From positions 124,001 to 188,000 of the forward strand of contig JACKKE010000009.1 of the NCBI GenBank assembly GCA_020637595.1: a stretch of 64,000 nt of DNA. Reading direction: 5' to 3'. Shown here in pieces: positions 37,840 to 46,091 of this stretch. The notes under the pieces are model-generated. The model was not told where the DNA came from. It worked only from the letters and a program-made list of their open reading frames with translations, and made no database searches. The DNA is from Rhodobacter sp. Lineage in GTDB: Bacteria; Pseudomonadota; Alphaproteobacteria; Rhodobacterales; Rhodobacteraceae. The translations under genes were made by a program, and so were the position numbers. Positions within the stretch are counted from its first letter, which is position 1. Every line of letters starts with the position of its first letter.

Positions 37840-38630
37840 ACCAGGCCGTGAACCCCGATCTGCAAACCGTGACGACGGTCACCCACTGGACCGACCGGCT
37901 GTTTTCCTTTCGCGTCACCCGCCCGCGCAGCCTGCGCTTCCGGTCGGGCGAGTTCGTGATGATCGGCCTGCCGGGCGAGGGCGGCAAGCCCCTGCTCAGG
38001 GCCTATTCCATCGCGTCGCCCGCCTGGGATGACGAGCTGGAGTTCTACTCGATCAAGGTGCCTGACGGCCCGTTGACATCGCGCCTGCAACACCTTCAGC
38101 CGGGCGACCCGATCATTCTGCGTCCGAAACCCGTGGGCACGCTGGTGCATGACGCGCTGAAACCGGGACACCGCCTGTGGCTGCTGGCCACGGGCACCGG
38201 TTTTGCGCCCTTTGCCAGCCTGCTGCGCGAACCCGAAACCTGGGAGCGCAACGAGCGCGTGGTGATGATGCACACCTGCCGCGAAGGGGCCGAGCTGGAC
38301 TATGGCCGCGCGCTGGTCGAGGGGTTGCGCGACGATCCGCTGATTGGCGATCTGATCGCCGGCAAGCTGCACTATTATCCGACGACCACCCGCCAGCCCT
38401 CGCCGCATATGGGCCGGATCACCGACACCCTGACCTCAGGGCAGGTGTTTCGCGACCTTGGCCTGCCGGGGCCTTTGACGCCTGAGGTCGACCGGGCGAT
38501 GGTCTGCGGCTCGCTGGCCTTCAATCAGGATGTCGCGACCCTGCTGCGGTCCTTTGGCCTCACCGAGGGCTCGAACGCGCAGCCGGGCGATTTCGTTGTC
38601 GAAAAGGCCTTTGTCGGCGACGGGATCTGA
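37836..38630 (+). CDS. fpr: Ferredoxin-NADP(H) reductase
   Basis: The 264-residue flavoprotein has the FAD motif RAYSIASP (~residues 55-62), the NADP-binding LATGTGFAPFASLLRE (~115-130) and the C-terminal NADP-site segment MVCGSLAFNQDV. It passes electrons from NADPH to ferredoxin, probably for sulfite reductase, being the last gene of that operon. In principle it could also serve the MocE-type ferredoxin, whose own reductase is not in the window. It converges with the glycan operon, leaving a 27-base gap. Confidence 0.92.
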   Translation: MNQAVNPDLQTVTTVTHWTDRLFSFRVTRPRSLRFRSGEFVMIGLPGEGGKPLLRAYSIASPAWDDELEFYSIKVPDGPLTSRLQHLQPGDPIILRPKPVGTLVHDALKPGHRLWLLATGTGFAPFASLLREPETWERNERVVMMHTCREGAELDYGRALVEGLRDDPLIGDLIAGKLHYYPTTTRQPSPHMGRITDTLTSGQVFRDLGLPGPLTPEVDRAMVCGSLAFNQDVATLLRSFGLTEGSNAQPGDFVVEKAFVGDGI

Positions 38631-38657
38631 GGGCGCGCCCGCAGACCCGCCGCCGGA

Positions 38658-41285
38658 TCATTTCGCGGGGGTCTTGCGCGGCGCGCGTTTGGTCGCGGGT
38701 TTCCTGGCCGGTTTTGCCGCGGGTTTCGACACCCCCAGAACCGCGTCCAGATCGGCGCGCGGAAAGACCTCGAGCTTGGAAAAGCGGCTGGCGTTCCAGA
38801 CCTTGACGCCGATCGAGTCACAATAGTCGCGCGCGTGGGTATACGAGGCCTCGAGCCGGTCCAGAACCGGCATGTGCCAACGTTCGCCGGGCTTGCGATA
38901 GTCGGGGTGGAAGTGATTGACCTCACCCTCGGACACCAGCGCGCCATCCTGCTTTGTCGACGGCTCGACATAACTGTGATCGAGTCCCAGCAGATAGATT
39001 TCCCGGAACCCCATGTGCACGGCCATTTGCAGCATCGAATAGGTGATGGTCGATCCCCAGCAGATGCCCTTGGTCAGGTCGCGCGAGAATTCGCGGTATT
39101 GGACACGGTTGTCGGCCGGCGGCAGCCAGCGTGCGTAGTGGTGGTTGGCGCGGCGCGGCAGGAACCGCAGCATGTGGTCGGGGAAGATCTTGGTCATCCC
39201 CGAAAGCGCCATGATCTCGGCCTGGCAGTTCTGCGCCACCAGCAGATCCTCGACCGAGTAATAGGTCGGCCGCCACTGCGTCTCGTTGAAACACAGATAG
39301 ATCTTGTTGGCGGCAAAGGTCACCTCGTTCTTCAGCAGTTCGAGGTCTTCGACCTTCAGGCTGGGCCCGTTGCCGAGGACAAAGCACCGCTGCCCCGCAT
39401 GGCGATTGCGGATCGCGTTGAGGAACACCAGGTCCTCGTCCGATACCGAGACCGCCGAGGCTCGGCGGCGCGCGGTTTCAACCTGCTGTGCCTGCTGAAG
39501 GCGCCCGACCTCGTGGCGCATCGCCGCTTCGGCGGCGCTTTCCGCCGGCGCCAGACGCAGAGGCGCGCCGAAATGGCCGTATTCGGCCCAGAACGACGGC
39601 GAGGTCAGGTGGCGTTTGCGCGCGCGATAGGTCTCGGCCAGCGCGGGCATGCTGGCACGCAGCCGGCGCGCGAGCCGCCGCAGGCGCATCATCTGAGCCG
39701 CAGCCTTGCGCGAATCCCGGGTCACGGTATAGCCGACGCCCTTGTTGCCGTTCCAGAAGGTGACCGTCTTGCCGCGTCGGCAGTCGGTTTCCGCGTGCCT
39801 TTGCGTGGTGTCGATCACCAGGGACTCGGATAGCGGCAGGAAGTGGTTGTTCACCGTCACCTTGTTCAGCCACTGCGTGCGCGGCGAGGTCGGTGCATAG
39901 AGGCCGTTGACCAGTTCCGAGCCGGCGGGGATTTCCGGGATCGGCACGTTCTTTTCCACCTTCACGACCCGGAAGATGCCGGCCAGGATCTCTTTTTCGT
40001 TGCGCAACAGGCTGTCGGGGCCGGCCAGGAAATGCTCCATCCCGTCGAGCAGCAGCTGGGCGTGTTCGTAACGCCGGGTGGCGACGAACCCGCGGACCAG
40101 GTGGGTCCATTCGGTTGCGAGTTTCTCAGCCTCCAGCCGGTCGAACTGCGCCAGCAGAAGCCAGCGGTTGCGGAACCGGAAATACTGCATCGCCGCTGAA
40201 TACTTCTCTTCGAAGTCGTCGTGCAGCACCCAGAAGGAATAGGGGATCACCAGTTCGACCCCGGCTTCCTTCAGCCGCAGGCCGTATTCGACATCGTCCA
40301 TCTTGATGAAGAACGGATAGGGCAGGCCGATCCGATGCACATCGCTGAGCGCGATGCAGTCCCACCACCAGCCGGTGGTGTCGGGTTTGCGATCCATGCG
40401 GACGAAATCCTCGATCGCCGTGGTCTGGAGGCCGGCGCCAATCGCGGTGTCGCTGGGATGGATGGTGCCGCGGAACCTGTGCCCGAAACAGGCGCTGAGG
40501 GCCGGGCCGGATTCCGGCGACGAGGTGGGATACATCGGTGCGCCGATGTGGAACCCCGGTTTCAGATAGCGCACGAAAGCGGTGTTGCGGGCGAACATCT
40601 CGGGGTGCAGGTGGATATCGTCGTCCAGCAGGCAGACATGGCTGAACCCTTCTCCGGGCAGCGCGCCATAGGCGCTCTCGTAGATCCCGCGTCCGAAACC
40701 GCCCGCACCGCCGGTGTTGTGGTTGGTGTAAACGGTCACCGCTTCGTCGGGTTGGACACCGCAGGTCGGCGTTGTCGCATCGGCGCTGCCGTTGTCGACG
40801 ACAGTCAGATGCACCGAGCGGGCGTGATCGCGCCAGCGCCGCCGATACTCGCGAAAGACATCGGCATTGTGCTGAACGTATTGGGCGCGGTTGTAGGTGC
40901 AGAAAATATAGTTGATGCGGGCATGGGGCTGCGACGGCTCGTCGTCGGTGACGAAAACGACATCGAAATTCGCACCGGGCGAGTGTTCCAGCACCACCGG
41001 CAGCAGCGCGCCGGACATCTGGGCAGGACGGAACAGCCCGGTTGCCGCTGTTCCCGGCGTGTCGAGGGCCAGCTGGGCAAGTTCGGTGCGCGGCCCATCG
41101 GCCGGGATGTGCATCAGCGCCACGCGGGCCGTGCCCGCGCGGAGGATCAGCCGGACGGCAAAGGTTTCCAGCGTGCTGGCCCGGCTCCAGGCATCGAGGT
41201 CGAAGGCGTTGACGATTGTCGACCCAAAGGCGTGGACATATCGCTGCAGGAGGTGAATCCCGTGGTGTGTGACATCGGTGATCAT
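38658..41285 (-). CDS. GlfT2-like GT2 glycosyltransferase fused to an MptE/GT42-like domain, with basic tail
   Basis: This 875-residue protein has three parts. Residues ~20-480 are a galactofuranosyltransferase-type GT2 unit: beta-rich N-terminus, VVDNGS (162-167), HNTGGAGGF (189-197), DDDI (221-224, metal/donor site), WWW (306-308), KMDDVEYGLR (328-337) and the candidate catalytic-site His in LHDDF (354-358). After a charged linker, residues ~625-850 form a domain with LGNGPSLK (637-644), WGSTITYS (743-750), GLDHSY (767-772) and NHFHPDY (790-796), resembling DUF115/MptE and GT42 sialyltransferase folds. The last 25 residues are Lys/Arg/Ala/Pro-rich like histone H1. Last gene of the ten-gene glycan operon. 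Confidence 0.82.
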   Translation of the reverse strand: MITDVTHHGIHLLQRYVHAFGSTIVNAFDLDAWSRASTLETFAVRLILRAGTARVALMHIPADGPRTELAQLALDTPGTAATGLFRPAQMSGALLPVVLEHSPGANFDVVFVTDDEPSQPHARINYIFCTYNRAQYVQHNADVFREYRRRWRDHARSVHLTVVDNGSADATTPTCGVQPDEAVTVYTNHNTGGAGGFGRGIYESAYGALPGEGFSHVCLLDDDIHLHPEMFARNTAFVRYLKPGFHIGAPMYPTSSPESGPALSACFGHRFRGTIHPSDTAIGAGLQTTAIEDFVRMDRKPDTTGWWWDCIALSDVHRIGLPYPFFIKMDDVEYGLRLKEAGVELVIPYSFWVLHDDFEEKYSAAMQYFRFRNRWLLLAQFDRLEAEKLATEWTHLVRGFVATRRYEHAQLLLDGMEHFLAGPDSLLRNEKEILAGIFRVVKVEKNVPIPEIPAGSELVNGLYAPTSPRTQWLNKVTVNNHFLPLSESLVIDTTQRHAETDCRRGKTVTFWNGNKGVGYTVTRDSRKAAAQMMRLRRLARRLRASMPALAETYRARKRHLTSPSFWAEYGHFGAPLRLAPAESAAEAAMRHEVGRLQQAQQVETARRRASAVSVSDEDLVFLNAIRNRHAGQRCFVLGNGPSLKVEDLELLKNEVTFAANKIYLCFNETQWRPTYYSVEDLLVAQNCQAEIMALSGMTKIFPDHMLRFLPRRANHHYARWLPPADNRVQYREFSRDLTKGICWGSTITYSMLQMAVHMGFREIYLLGLDHSYVEPSTKQDGALVSEGEVNHFHPDYRKPGERWHMPVLDRLEASYTHARDYCDSIGVKVWNASRFSKLEVFPRADLDAVLGVSKPAAKPARKPATKRAPRKTPAK

Positions 41286-41328
41286 TCTGCCAAGTCCTTC
41301 TCTGCGCCGCTGACGGTGCCTTGTGGGA

Positions 41329-42075
41329 TTAGGTGAGGTCCAGCGTCAAGGAGAGTCCGGCGGCCTCGGCGGTGATCTGGGTGCCTGGCTGGACCCGCGT
41401 CGCCGGCACGAGGCCGCCGGTGGCGATCCAGTGCCCGCTGCGCAGCGGGGCGCCGCGGCGCAGCGCCTGGCCGAGGAACAGCAGGGCCGAGCCCAGCGGG
41501 CCGCCGAACACGTTGCCGCTGTGCCCCTCGCGCCAGTCCTCGTCGTTCAGCCGGTAACGGGCCGAAAAGGCACTGGTCAGCCGCGCCCCGTCAAAGGGCT
41601 CCGCCGGGCCGACCCACAGCCCGCCGGCGCCTGCGCGGTCGATGACCTGTCCGGCAAGGCGCGGCTTGGCGTCGTCGGGCAGAACCGTCGCGGGGATCTC
41701 GATCCCCAGTGCCATGCGGGTGAACACCGGCGTGTCGGCGCGGGGCGGCCAGGCCCCGAGCTCGAGCATGATCTCGGGCTCGGCCAGGGGCGCAACAAGG
41801 CCGTCGAGCGGGAACGACGCCCCTTCGGTGACCGTTTCGCGCGCCAGAAGCGCGCCGAAGAACAGCTCGGCATTGGCGAAGACCGCCTGCGACCAGGGAT
41901 TGGCGCCGCCGATCTTCCAGCCGGCGATGTCGTCCGCCGGGGTTGCGGCAAAGGCGGCTGCATAGGCCGCATCGACGGTGTCGGGCAGGTCGCTGGCGGC
42001 AAACTGCGCCGGACTGCCGTCGGCGCGGGCCTGTGCCAGAAGGGCGGTGAGCCGGGTGGCCTGCGGGTCGGACAT
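41329..42075 (-). CDS. 2-oxopent-4-enoate hydratase / fumarylacetoacetate-hydrolase-family protein
   Basis: The 248-residue product resembles 2-keto-4-pentenoate hydratase and 4-oxalocrotonate decarboxylase. It has GWKIGGANPWSQ (~residue 51), the metal-binding LAEPEIMLELG (~98) and a C-terminal SGHWIATGGLVPATRVQPG (~210). The family hydrates, decarboxylates or cleaves 2-oxo acids with Mg2+. Between a lactonase gene and the GT genes it is unexpected in a glycan locus, and may process a keto-deoxy sugar acid. ATG 42075; 47 bases separate it from the lactonase. Confidence 0.85.
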   Translation of the reverse strand: MSDPQATRLTALLAQARADGSPAQFAASDLPDTVDAAYAAAFAATPADDIAGWKIGGANPWSQAVFANAELFFGALLARETVTEGASFPLDGLVAPLAEPEIMLELGAWPPRADTPVFTRMALGIEIPATVLPDDAKPRLAGQVIDRAGAGGLWVGPAEPFDGARLTSAFSARYRLNDEDWREGHSGNVFGGPLGSALLFLGQALRRGAPLRSGHWIATGGLVPATRVQPGTQITAEAAGLSLTLDLT

Positions 42076-42122
42076 GATCGGTCGTTCCTTGCTGTGGGCG
42101 CCGCCGAAGGCGCGCGTTTGGA

Positions 42123-43001
42123 TCAGAGCGTGACGGCCGGTTCCGGGCGGCCGCGCCCGGCGCCGTCGATGACAAAGGTCTGCCCGGCCAAGGGCTCCTG
42201 CGCCAGATGCTCGGGCGACAGGTTCTGCTGCGCGGTGGTGACGAAAAGCCGGTCGAGCGCCTCGCCGCCAAAGGCCGGACAGGAGGTGTGGCTGGCGGGC
42301 AGCGCGATGGTCGACAGCAGCGCGCCGTCGGGGCTGTAGCGCGCGACGCGGGCCGATCCCCATTGTGCGCTCCACAGGCAGCCTTCGGCGTCGATCACCG
42401 CGCCGTCGGGCCGGCGTTCGCCGTCGGCCGTGCCGGGGCGCAGATCCAGAAAGACCTCGGGGTCGCCCACGGGCCAGCCGTCGACCGGCGACAGCGCCTG
42501 ACGCCAGACCGTGCGGCGGCGGGTGTCCGAAAAGAACGCGGTGCGTCCGTCCGCGGCAAAGCACAGGCTGTTGGGGGTGGTGAACCCCTCGCCCAATTTG
42601 CGCAACGTGCCGCGATAATAGCGATAGAGCGCGCCGGCACCCGGTTCGCCGCCTTTGCCCATCGTGCCGATCCAGAACCCGCCATGCGGGTCGGCGCGCC
42701 CGTCGTTACTGCGTGTGCCGGGCTGGTCGGCCTCGATGGCGCAGACCAGGGTTCGCGTGGCGGTGTCCAGATCGAAGGCGAAGAGGCCGGTTTCGCCGGC
42801 GATCAGCAGGCGCTTTGCGTCGATCCAGCCGGCGGCGCTGACCATGCGGTCGAACTGGTGCTGGCGCATCTCGGCCCCGTCGCGCCACAAGAGCCGCCCG
42901 GCCGTGATGTCGAACCAGTAGAGGGTGTTGCGCTCCGGGTGCCACAGCGGACCTTCGCCCAGATGGCAGGGGCGGGTGTCATGGACGGTGACGGCGGTCA
43001 T
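42123..43001 (-). CDS. SMP-30/gluconolactonase-family sugar lactonase
   Basis: The 292-residue six-bladed propeller has the metal-binding Glu in HLGEGPLWHPE (~residue 15), RSNDGRADPHGGFWIGTM (~residues 95-112) with the catalytic-site Asn/Asp, and RRPDGAVIDAEGCLW (~residue 197). It resembles L-arabinono- and gluconolactonases that open aldonolactones. Its ATG overlaps the stop of the upstream GT-like gene (ATGA, 43001-42998), so it is tightly coupled to the glycan operon. Substrate unknown. Confidence 0.88.
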   Translation of the reverse strand: MTAVTVHDTRPCHLGEGPLWHPERNTLYWFDITAGRLLWRDGAEMRQHQFDRMVSAAGWIDAKRLLIAGETGLFAFDLDTATRTLVCAIEADQPGTRSNDGRADPHGGFWIGTMGKGGEPGAGALYRYYRGTLRKLGEGFTTPNSLCFAADGRTAFFSDTRRRTVWRQALSPVDGWPVGDPEVFLDLRPGTADGERRPDGAVIDAEGCLWSAQWGSARVARYSPDGALLSTIALPASHTSCPAFGGEALDRLFVTTAQQNLSPEHLAQEPLAGQTFVIDGAGRGRPEPAVTL

Positions 43002-45157
43002 GCCGGACTCTCCTGGTGGGGAAACAGCGTCTCGAAATCCGCGCGCTCGAACACGTCGAGCCGGGATTCGCGGCTGGCATTGATGATCGGCACGTTGCGT
43101 GCCTCGCAGACCGCCCGGGCCCTGGCAAAGGAGACCTCGAGCACCTCGATGTTCGGCTGGTGCCAGACCTCGCCCGGCCGGCGATAGTCCGGGTGGAAGT
43201 GGTTGCGCTCGCCCGCCGCGACATAGGCATTGCCGACCTTGGTGTCCGGCAGGTCATAGCTGTGGTCGAGGCCGATCAGCACGATGTCCGAGCACCCCAT
43301 GTAGAGCGCCAGCTGGATCTGGCTGTAAACCACCGTCGACCCCCATCCGATCCCCTGCGTCAGTTCCTGACCAAAAGCGGGAAACGCGGGGTCCGAGAGG
43401 GGATCGGAGAAGGATTTAGGCGGCAGCAGCGGCACAAAGATCGTATCAGACGCGTGATAGCGGAAATCGCGCATGTTCGAGGGAAAGATCTTGGTCGAGC
43501 CGCCGAGGCGTTCGATCTGCTCCCGGCTGTTCTCCAGCACCAGATGGTCCTCGACCGAGTAATAGGTCGGGCGCCAGCCGGTCTGGTCATAGGCCAGAAA
43601 GATCTTGTTCGAGGCAAAGGTGATGTCGGATTTCAGGCGGTCGAGATCGCTGATCCGCAGGCTGGGGCCATTGCCGACGATCACCGCCCGGCGCCCGGTA
43701 TGTCGCCCGCGCAGCGATGCCACGGCAAGGATGTTTGCCCGGTCGAGGTCGGCGCGCGTGCGGGCCGGATCCCCGATCCCGGCCGCATCGAGCCGCGCCT
43801 GCAGCTGTCGTGTCTGGGTCTGGATGGCGGCCTGCAGGGCATCATCCTGATCGCAGAGCTGGGTGTGCAGGGCCGCCATCTGCCGGTCAAGGGCGCGGAT
43901 CTCGGCACCGGGCAGGCCGGGTGTGCCGGCCAGCAGGCGGTTCCAGGACGAGACACCGGCATAGTCATCATCGAGGGTGGCGGCCTTGGCGGCAACCTGG
44001 TCGGGCGAGTTGGGTGCGGGGCGGAGCGGGCGCCGGCCCAGCAGGCCGCGGCCCTGCGGCTGCGGCGGGGCCTCGTCGGTCAGCGCCGCGTGCACGCCCG
44101 TGTGCAGCAGCTCGGCCATCGCTCCGGCCGCGCGGTCCGACAGCGAGGCACTGTCCACGGCGCCTTCGCGCAGGGCCAGCAACAGGCCCGCGCGCAGATC
44201 CGGTCCGTCGAGAACGGTCGGGGGCAGGGCGGGGGCCACGACATGCAGCCCGGCGGGGATGACCGGTTCACCCATCGCCCGGCGCAACCGCAGCGGATAG
44301 TCCAGTGCACCGAGGGCGGGCGTCCCCGGCCAGGGCAGACCCAGCCGATAGATCGCGCGCCGCGGAAAGACGATCAGGGATGCCGCCAGCGCGGCGGGGC
44401 CGGCGGTGACCGCGGTGCTCAGCGCGGTAAGGTCGACGGTGCGGCCCCGCGCCAGCTCCTCGCCATTCGCGCCGTGCAGAACGGCCCCGATATGGTGCCC
44501 GGGCTGCGCAAAGCGCAGCATGTCGCGCAGCCGGGCAAAGGTCTCGGCCGGGATCTGCACGCCGGGTTCGACCAGCGCGACATGCGAAGCATGCCAGGAC
44601 AGGGCCTCGCCATAGGCCAGCGCGTGCAGCGCCTGCCCCCAGGCCCCGGCGGGGGCGCGGCGCAGGATGGTGACCGAGGGACCGGGGGGCGGCAGCGTCT
44701 CGTCACTGTCGAGGATCACCAGCAGCCGCCCGGCATCCGGCACGGCGGCAAAAGCCATCAGCGTCGGCTGCAGGGCGTCGAGCGTCGGTGCCGTCACCAC
44801 ATAGGCCACGCGCGGCGCCGCCTGAACCGGCAGGTCGTCGGTAAAGACGTTCAGGTCATACTCGGCATCGTCCGAGGCCGCGACGACCTCGGGCATCAGC
44901 CGCGCGCCCATCTCGGCCAGGGCCAGCGGCGGGCTGTAGGCCGATCCGGGGATCGTGCGCACCAGATGGGCGGCGTCCGGCAATTCGCCGCCGTCCGCAC
45001 CGATATGCCGCAGGCGCACTTCGGCGCTGCCCTGCCGCAGGGCCAGTTCGATACCGAAATACCGCAACCCGGTCGCCGCGCGCCAGGCAGCAAGGTCGAA
45101 ATGGTGTTCCGACCCTGCCCTGAACCCGCAGGTGACGCGCTGCAGCAGATTCCTCAT
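42998..45157 (-). CDS. Degenerate GT2-like domain fused to an MptE/GT42-like domain
   Basis: The 719-residue product is a paralogue of the 875-residue protein at 38658-41285. The N-terminus (HHFDLAAW, ~18-25) matches its FDLDAW region. In the GT2 part the DNG, DDD and MDD sites are replaced (ILDSDE at 148-153, LVEPG at 195-199, GALDYPLRLRR at 283-293), so this half is probably inactive or structural. Residues ~415-455 look coiled (QMAALHTQL). The C-terminal domain is well kept: VGNGPSLR (494-501), then TYYSVEDHL, GWGSTVVYS, GLDHSY and NHFHPDY. This suggests the C-terminal half is the working enzyme. No basic tail. Confidence 0.8.
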   Translation of the reverse strand: MRNLLQRVTCGFRAGSEHHFDLAAWRAATGLRYFGIELALRQGSAEVRLRHIGADGGELPDAAHLVRTIPGSAYSPPLALAEMGARLMPEVVAASDDAEYDLNVFTDDLPVQAAPRVAYVVTAPTLDALQPTLMAFAAVPDAGRLLVILDSDETLPPPGPSVTILRRAPAGAWGQALHALAYGEALSWHASHVALVEPGVQIPAETFARLRDMLRFAQPGHHIGAVLHGANGEELARGRTVDLTALSTAVTAGPAALAASLIVFPRRAIYRLGLPWPGTPALGALDYPLRLRRAMGEPVIPAGLHVVAPALPPTVLDGPDLRAGLLLALREGAVDSASLSDRAAGAMAELLHTGVHAALTDEAPPQPQGRGLLGRRPLRPAPNSPDQVAAKAATLDDDYAGVSSWNRLLAGTPGLPGAEIRALDRQMAALHTQLCDQDDALQAAIQTQTRQLQARLDAAGIGDPARTRADLDRANILAVASLRGRHTGRRAVIVGNGPSLRISDLDRLKSDITFASNKIFLAYDQTGWRPTYYSVEDHLVLENSREQIERLGGSTKIFPSNMRDFRYHASDTIFVPLLPPKSFSDPLSDPAFPAFGQELTQGIGWGSTVVYSQIQLALYMGCSDIVLIGLDHSYDLPDTKVGNAYVAAGERNHFHPDYRRPGEVWHQPNIEVLEVSFARARAVCEARNVPIINASRESRLDVFERADFETLFPHQESPA

Positions 45158-45170
45158 GCTGGCTGCCCGA

Positions 45171-46091
45171 TCACAGTCCGAGATGGGTGAACAGGTTGTT
45201 CAGCGTGTTGGCGTGCACCGCCTCGATGGCCTGGATCGTGCTGTTCGCGTTGTGGCTCGACACCACGACGTTGTCGAAGGCCAGCAACGGATGATCACCC
45301 GGCACCGGTTCGGATTCGAACACGTCGAGGGCCGCCGCGCTGACCTTGCCCGTGCGCAGCGCCGCTGCCAGTGCCATCTCGTCGATCAGGCCGCCGCGGG
45401 CGACGTTGACGATCATCACCGCGTCGCGCATGCCGTCGAGGGCCTTGGCGTCGATCAGGTGATAGTTCTCGGGCGTCAGGTTGCAGCACAGGCAGACCAC
45501 GTCGGCGCGCGCCTTGAGCGTCTCGAAATCCACCATCTCGGCGCCATCGGGGCTTTGGGTCATGTAGGGATCGAGGGCGATCACCGTCATGCCCAGGCCG
45601 CGCGCGCGCTGTCCGACGCCCTGACCGATCGCGCCATACCCGATCACCGCCATCGTCTTGCCGGTCAGTCCGATATAGCGCCCCTTCGGCCAGCCCCCGG
45701 CCCGCACCGCGCGGTCGGTCGCGGCGATGCGGCGGCTGGCGCCCAGCAGCAGGCCGATGGCGTATTCGCTGACCGCGTCGCGAAACGCCCCGGGCGAGTT
45801 GCAGACCGGCACACCCAGATCGCGCGCGCCAGCCAGGTCGATGGAGTCGAGACCGGTGCCCCATTTCGAGATCACCTTGAGGCGCGGCAGGAAGGCCTCG
45901 ATCACCGCGCGGGTGATCCGGTCGTCGCCGGCCAGCCAGCCGTCGACCTGGCCGGCAAAGCCCAGGCACTGCTCCTCGCCCATGAACTGCTTGACCTCGG
46001 GCCAGACCGGCTCGATGCCCTTGTCGCGCAGGATCGCATCGAAACGATCGCGCTCGTTGAGCATCATGATGTTCGAGACAAGAACCTTCAT
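45171..46091 (-). CDS. NAD-dependent 2-hydroxyacid dehydrogenase (phosphoglycerate-dehydrogenase-like)
   Basis: The 306-residue enzyme has the family layout. NAD binds at IGYGAIGQGVGQRARGLG (~residues 149-166). Catalytic Arg is in NVARGGLIDE (~228), Glu in the FESEPV region (~258), and the His position falls in VVSSHNANST (~277). It lacks the ACT domain of serine-pathway enzymes. It overlaps the cytidylyltransferase gene as ATGA (46091-46088). In this operon it probably oxidises or reduces a sugar acid or its precursor rather than phosphoglycerate. Confidence 0.88.
   Translation of the reverse strand: MKVLVSNIMMLNERDRFDAILRDKGIEPVWPEVKQFMGEEQCLGFAGQVDGWLAGDDRITRAVIEAFLPRLKVISKWGTGLDSIDLAGARDLGVPVCNSPGAFRDAVSEYAIGLLLGASRRIAATDRAVRAGGWPKGRYIGLTGKTMAVIGYGAIGQGVGQRARGLGMTVIALDPYMTQSPDGAEMVDFETLKARADVVCLCCNLTPENYHLIDAKALDGMRDAVMIVNVARGGLIDEMALAAALRTGKVSAAALDVFESEPVPGDHPLLAFDNVVVSSHNANSTIQAIEAVHANTLNNLFTHLGL

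Noticed and set aside
33392..38630. A nitrite-assimilation operon
   Set aside because: The reductase family can reduce nitrite, but APS reductase, DUF934 and siroheme synthase in the same operon point to sulfite.
43016..45190. A 724-codon plus-strand frame opposite the GT-like fusion gene
   Set aside because: Shadow of the minus-strand gene, whose C-terminal motifs are conserved with its paralogue.
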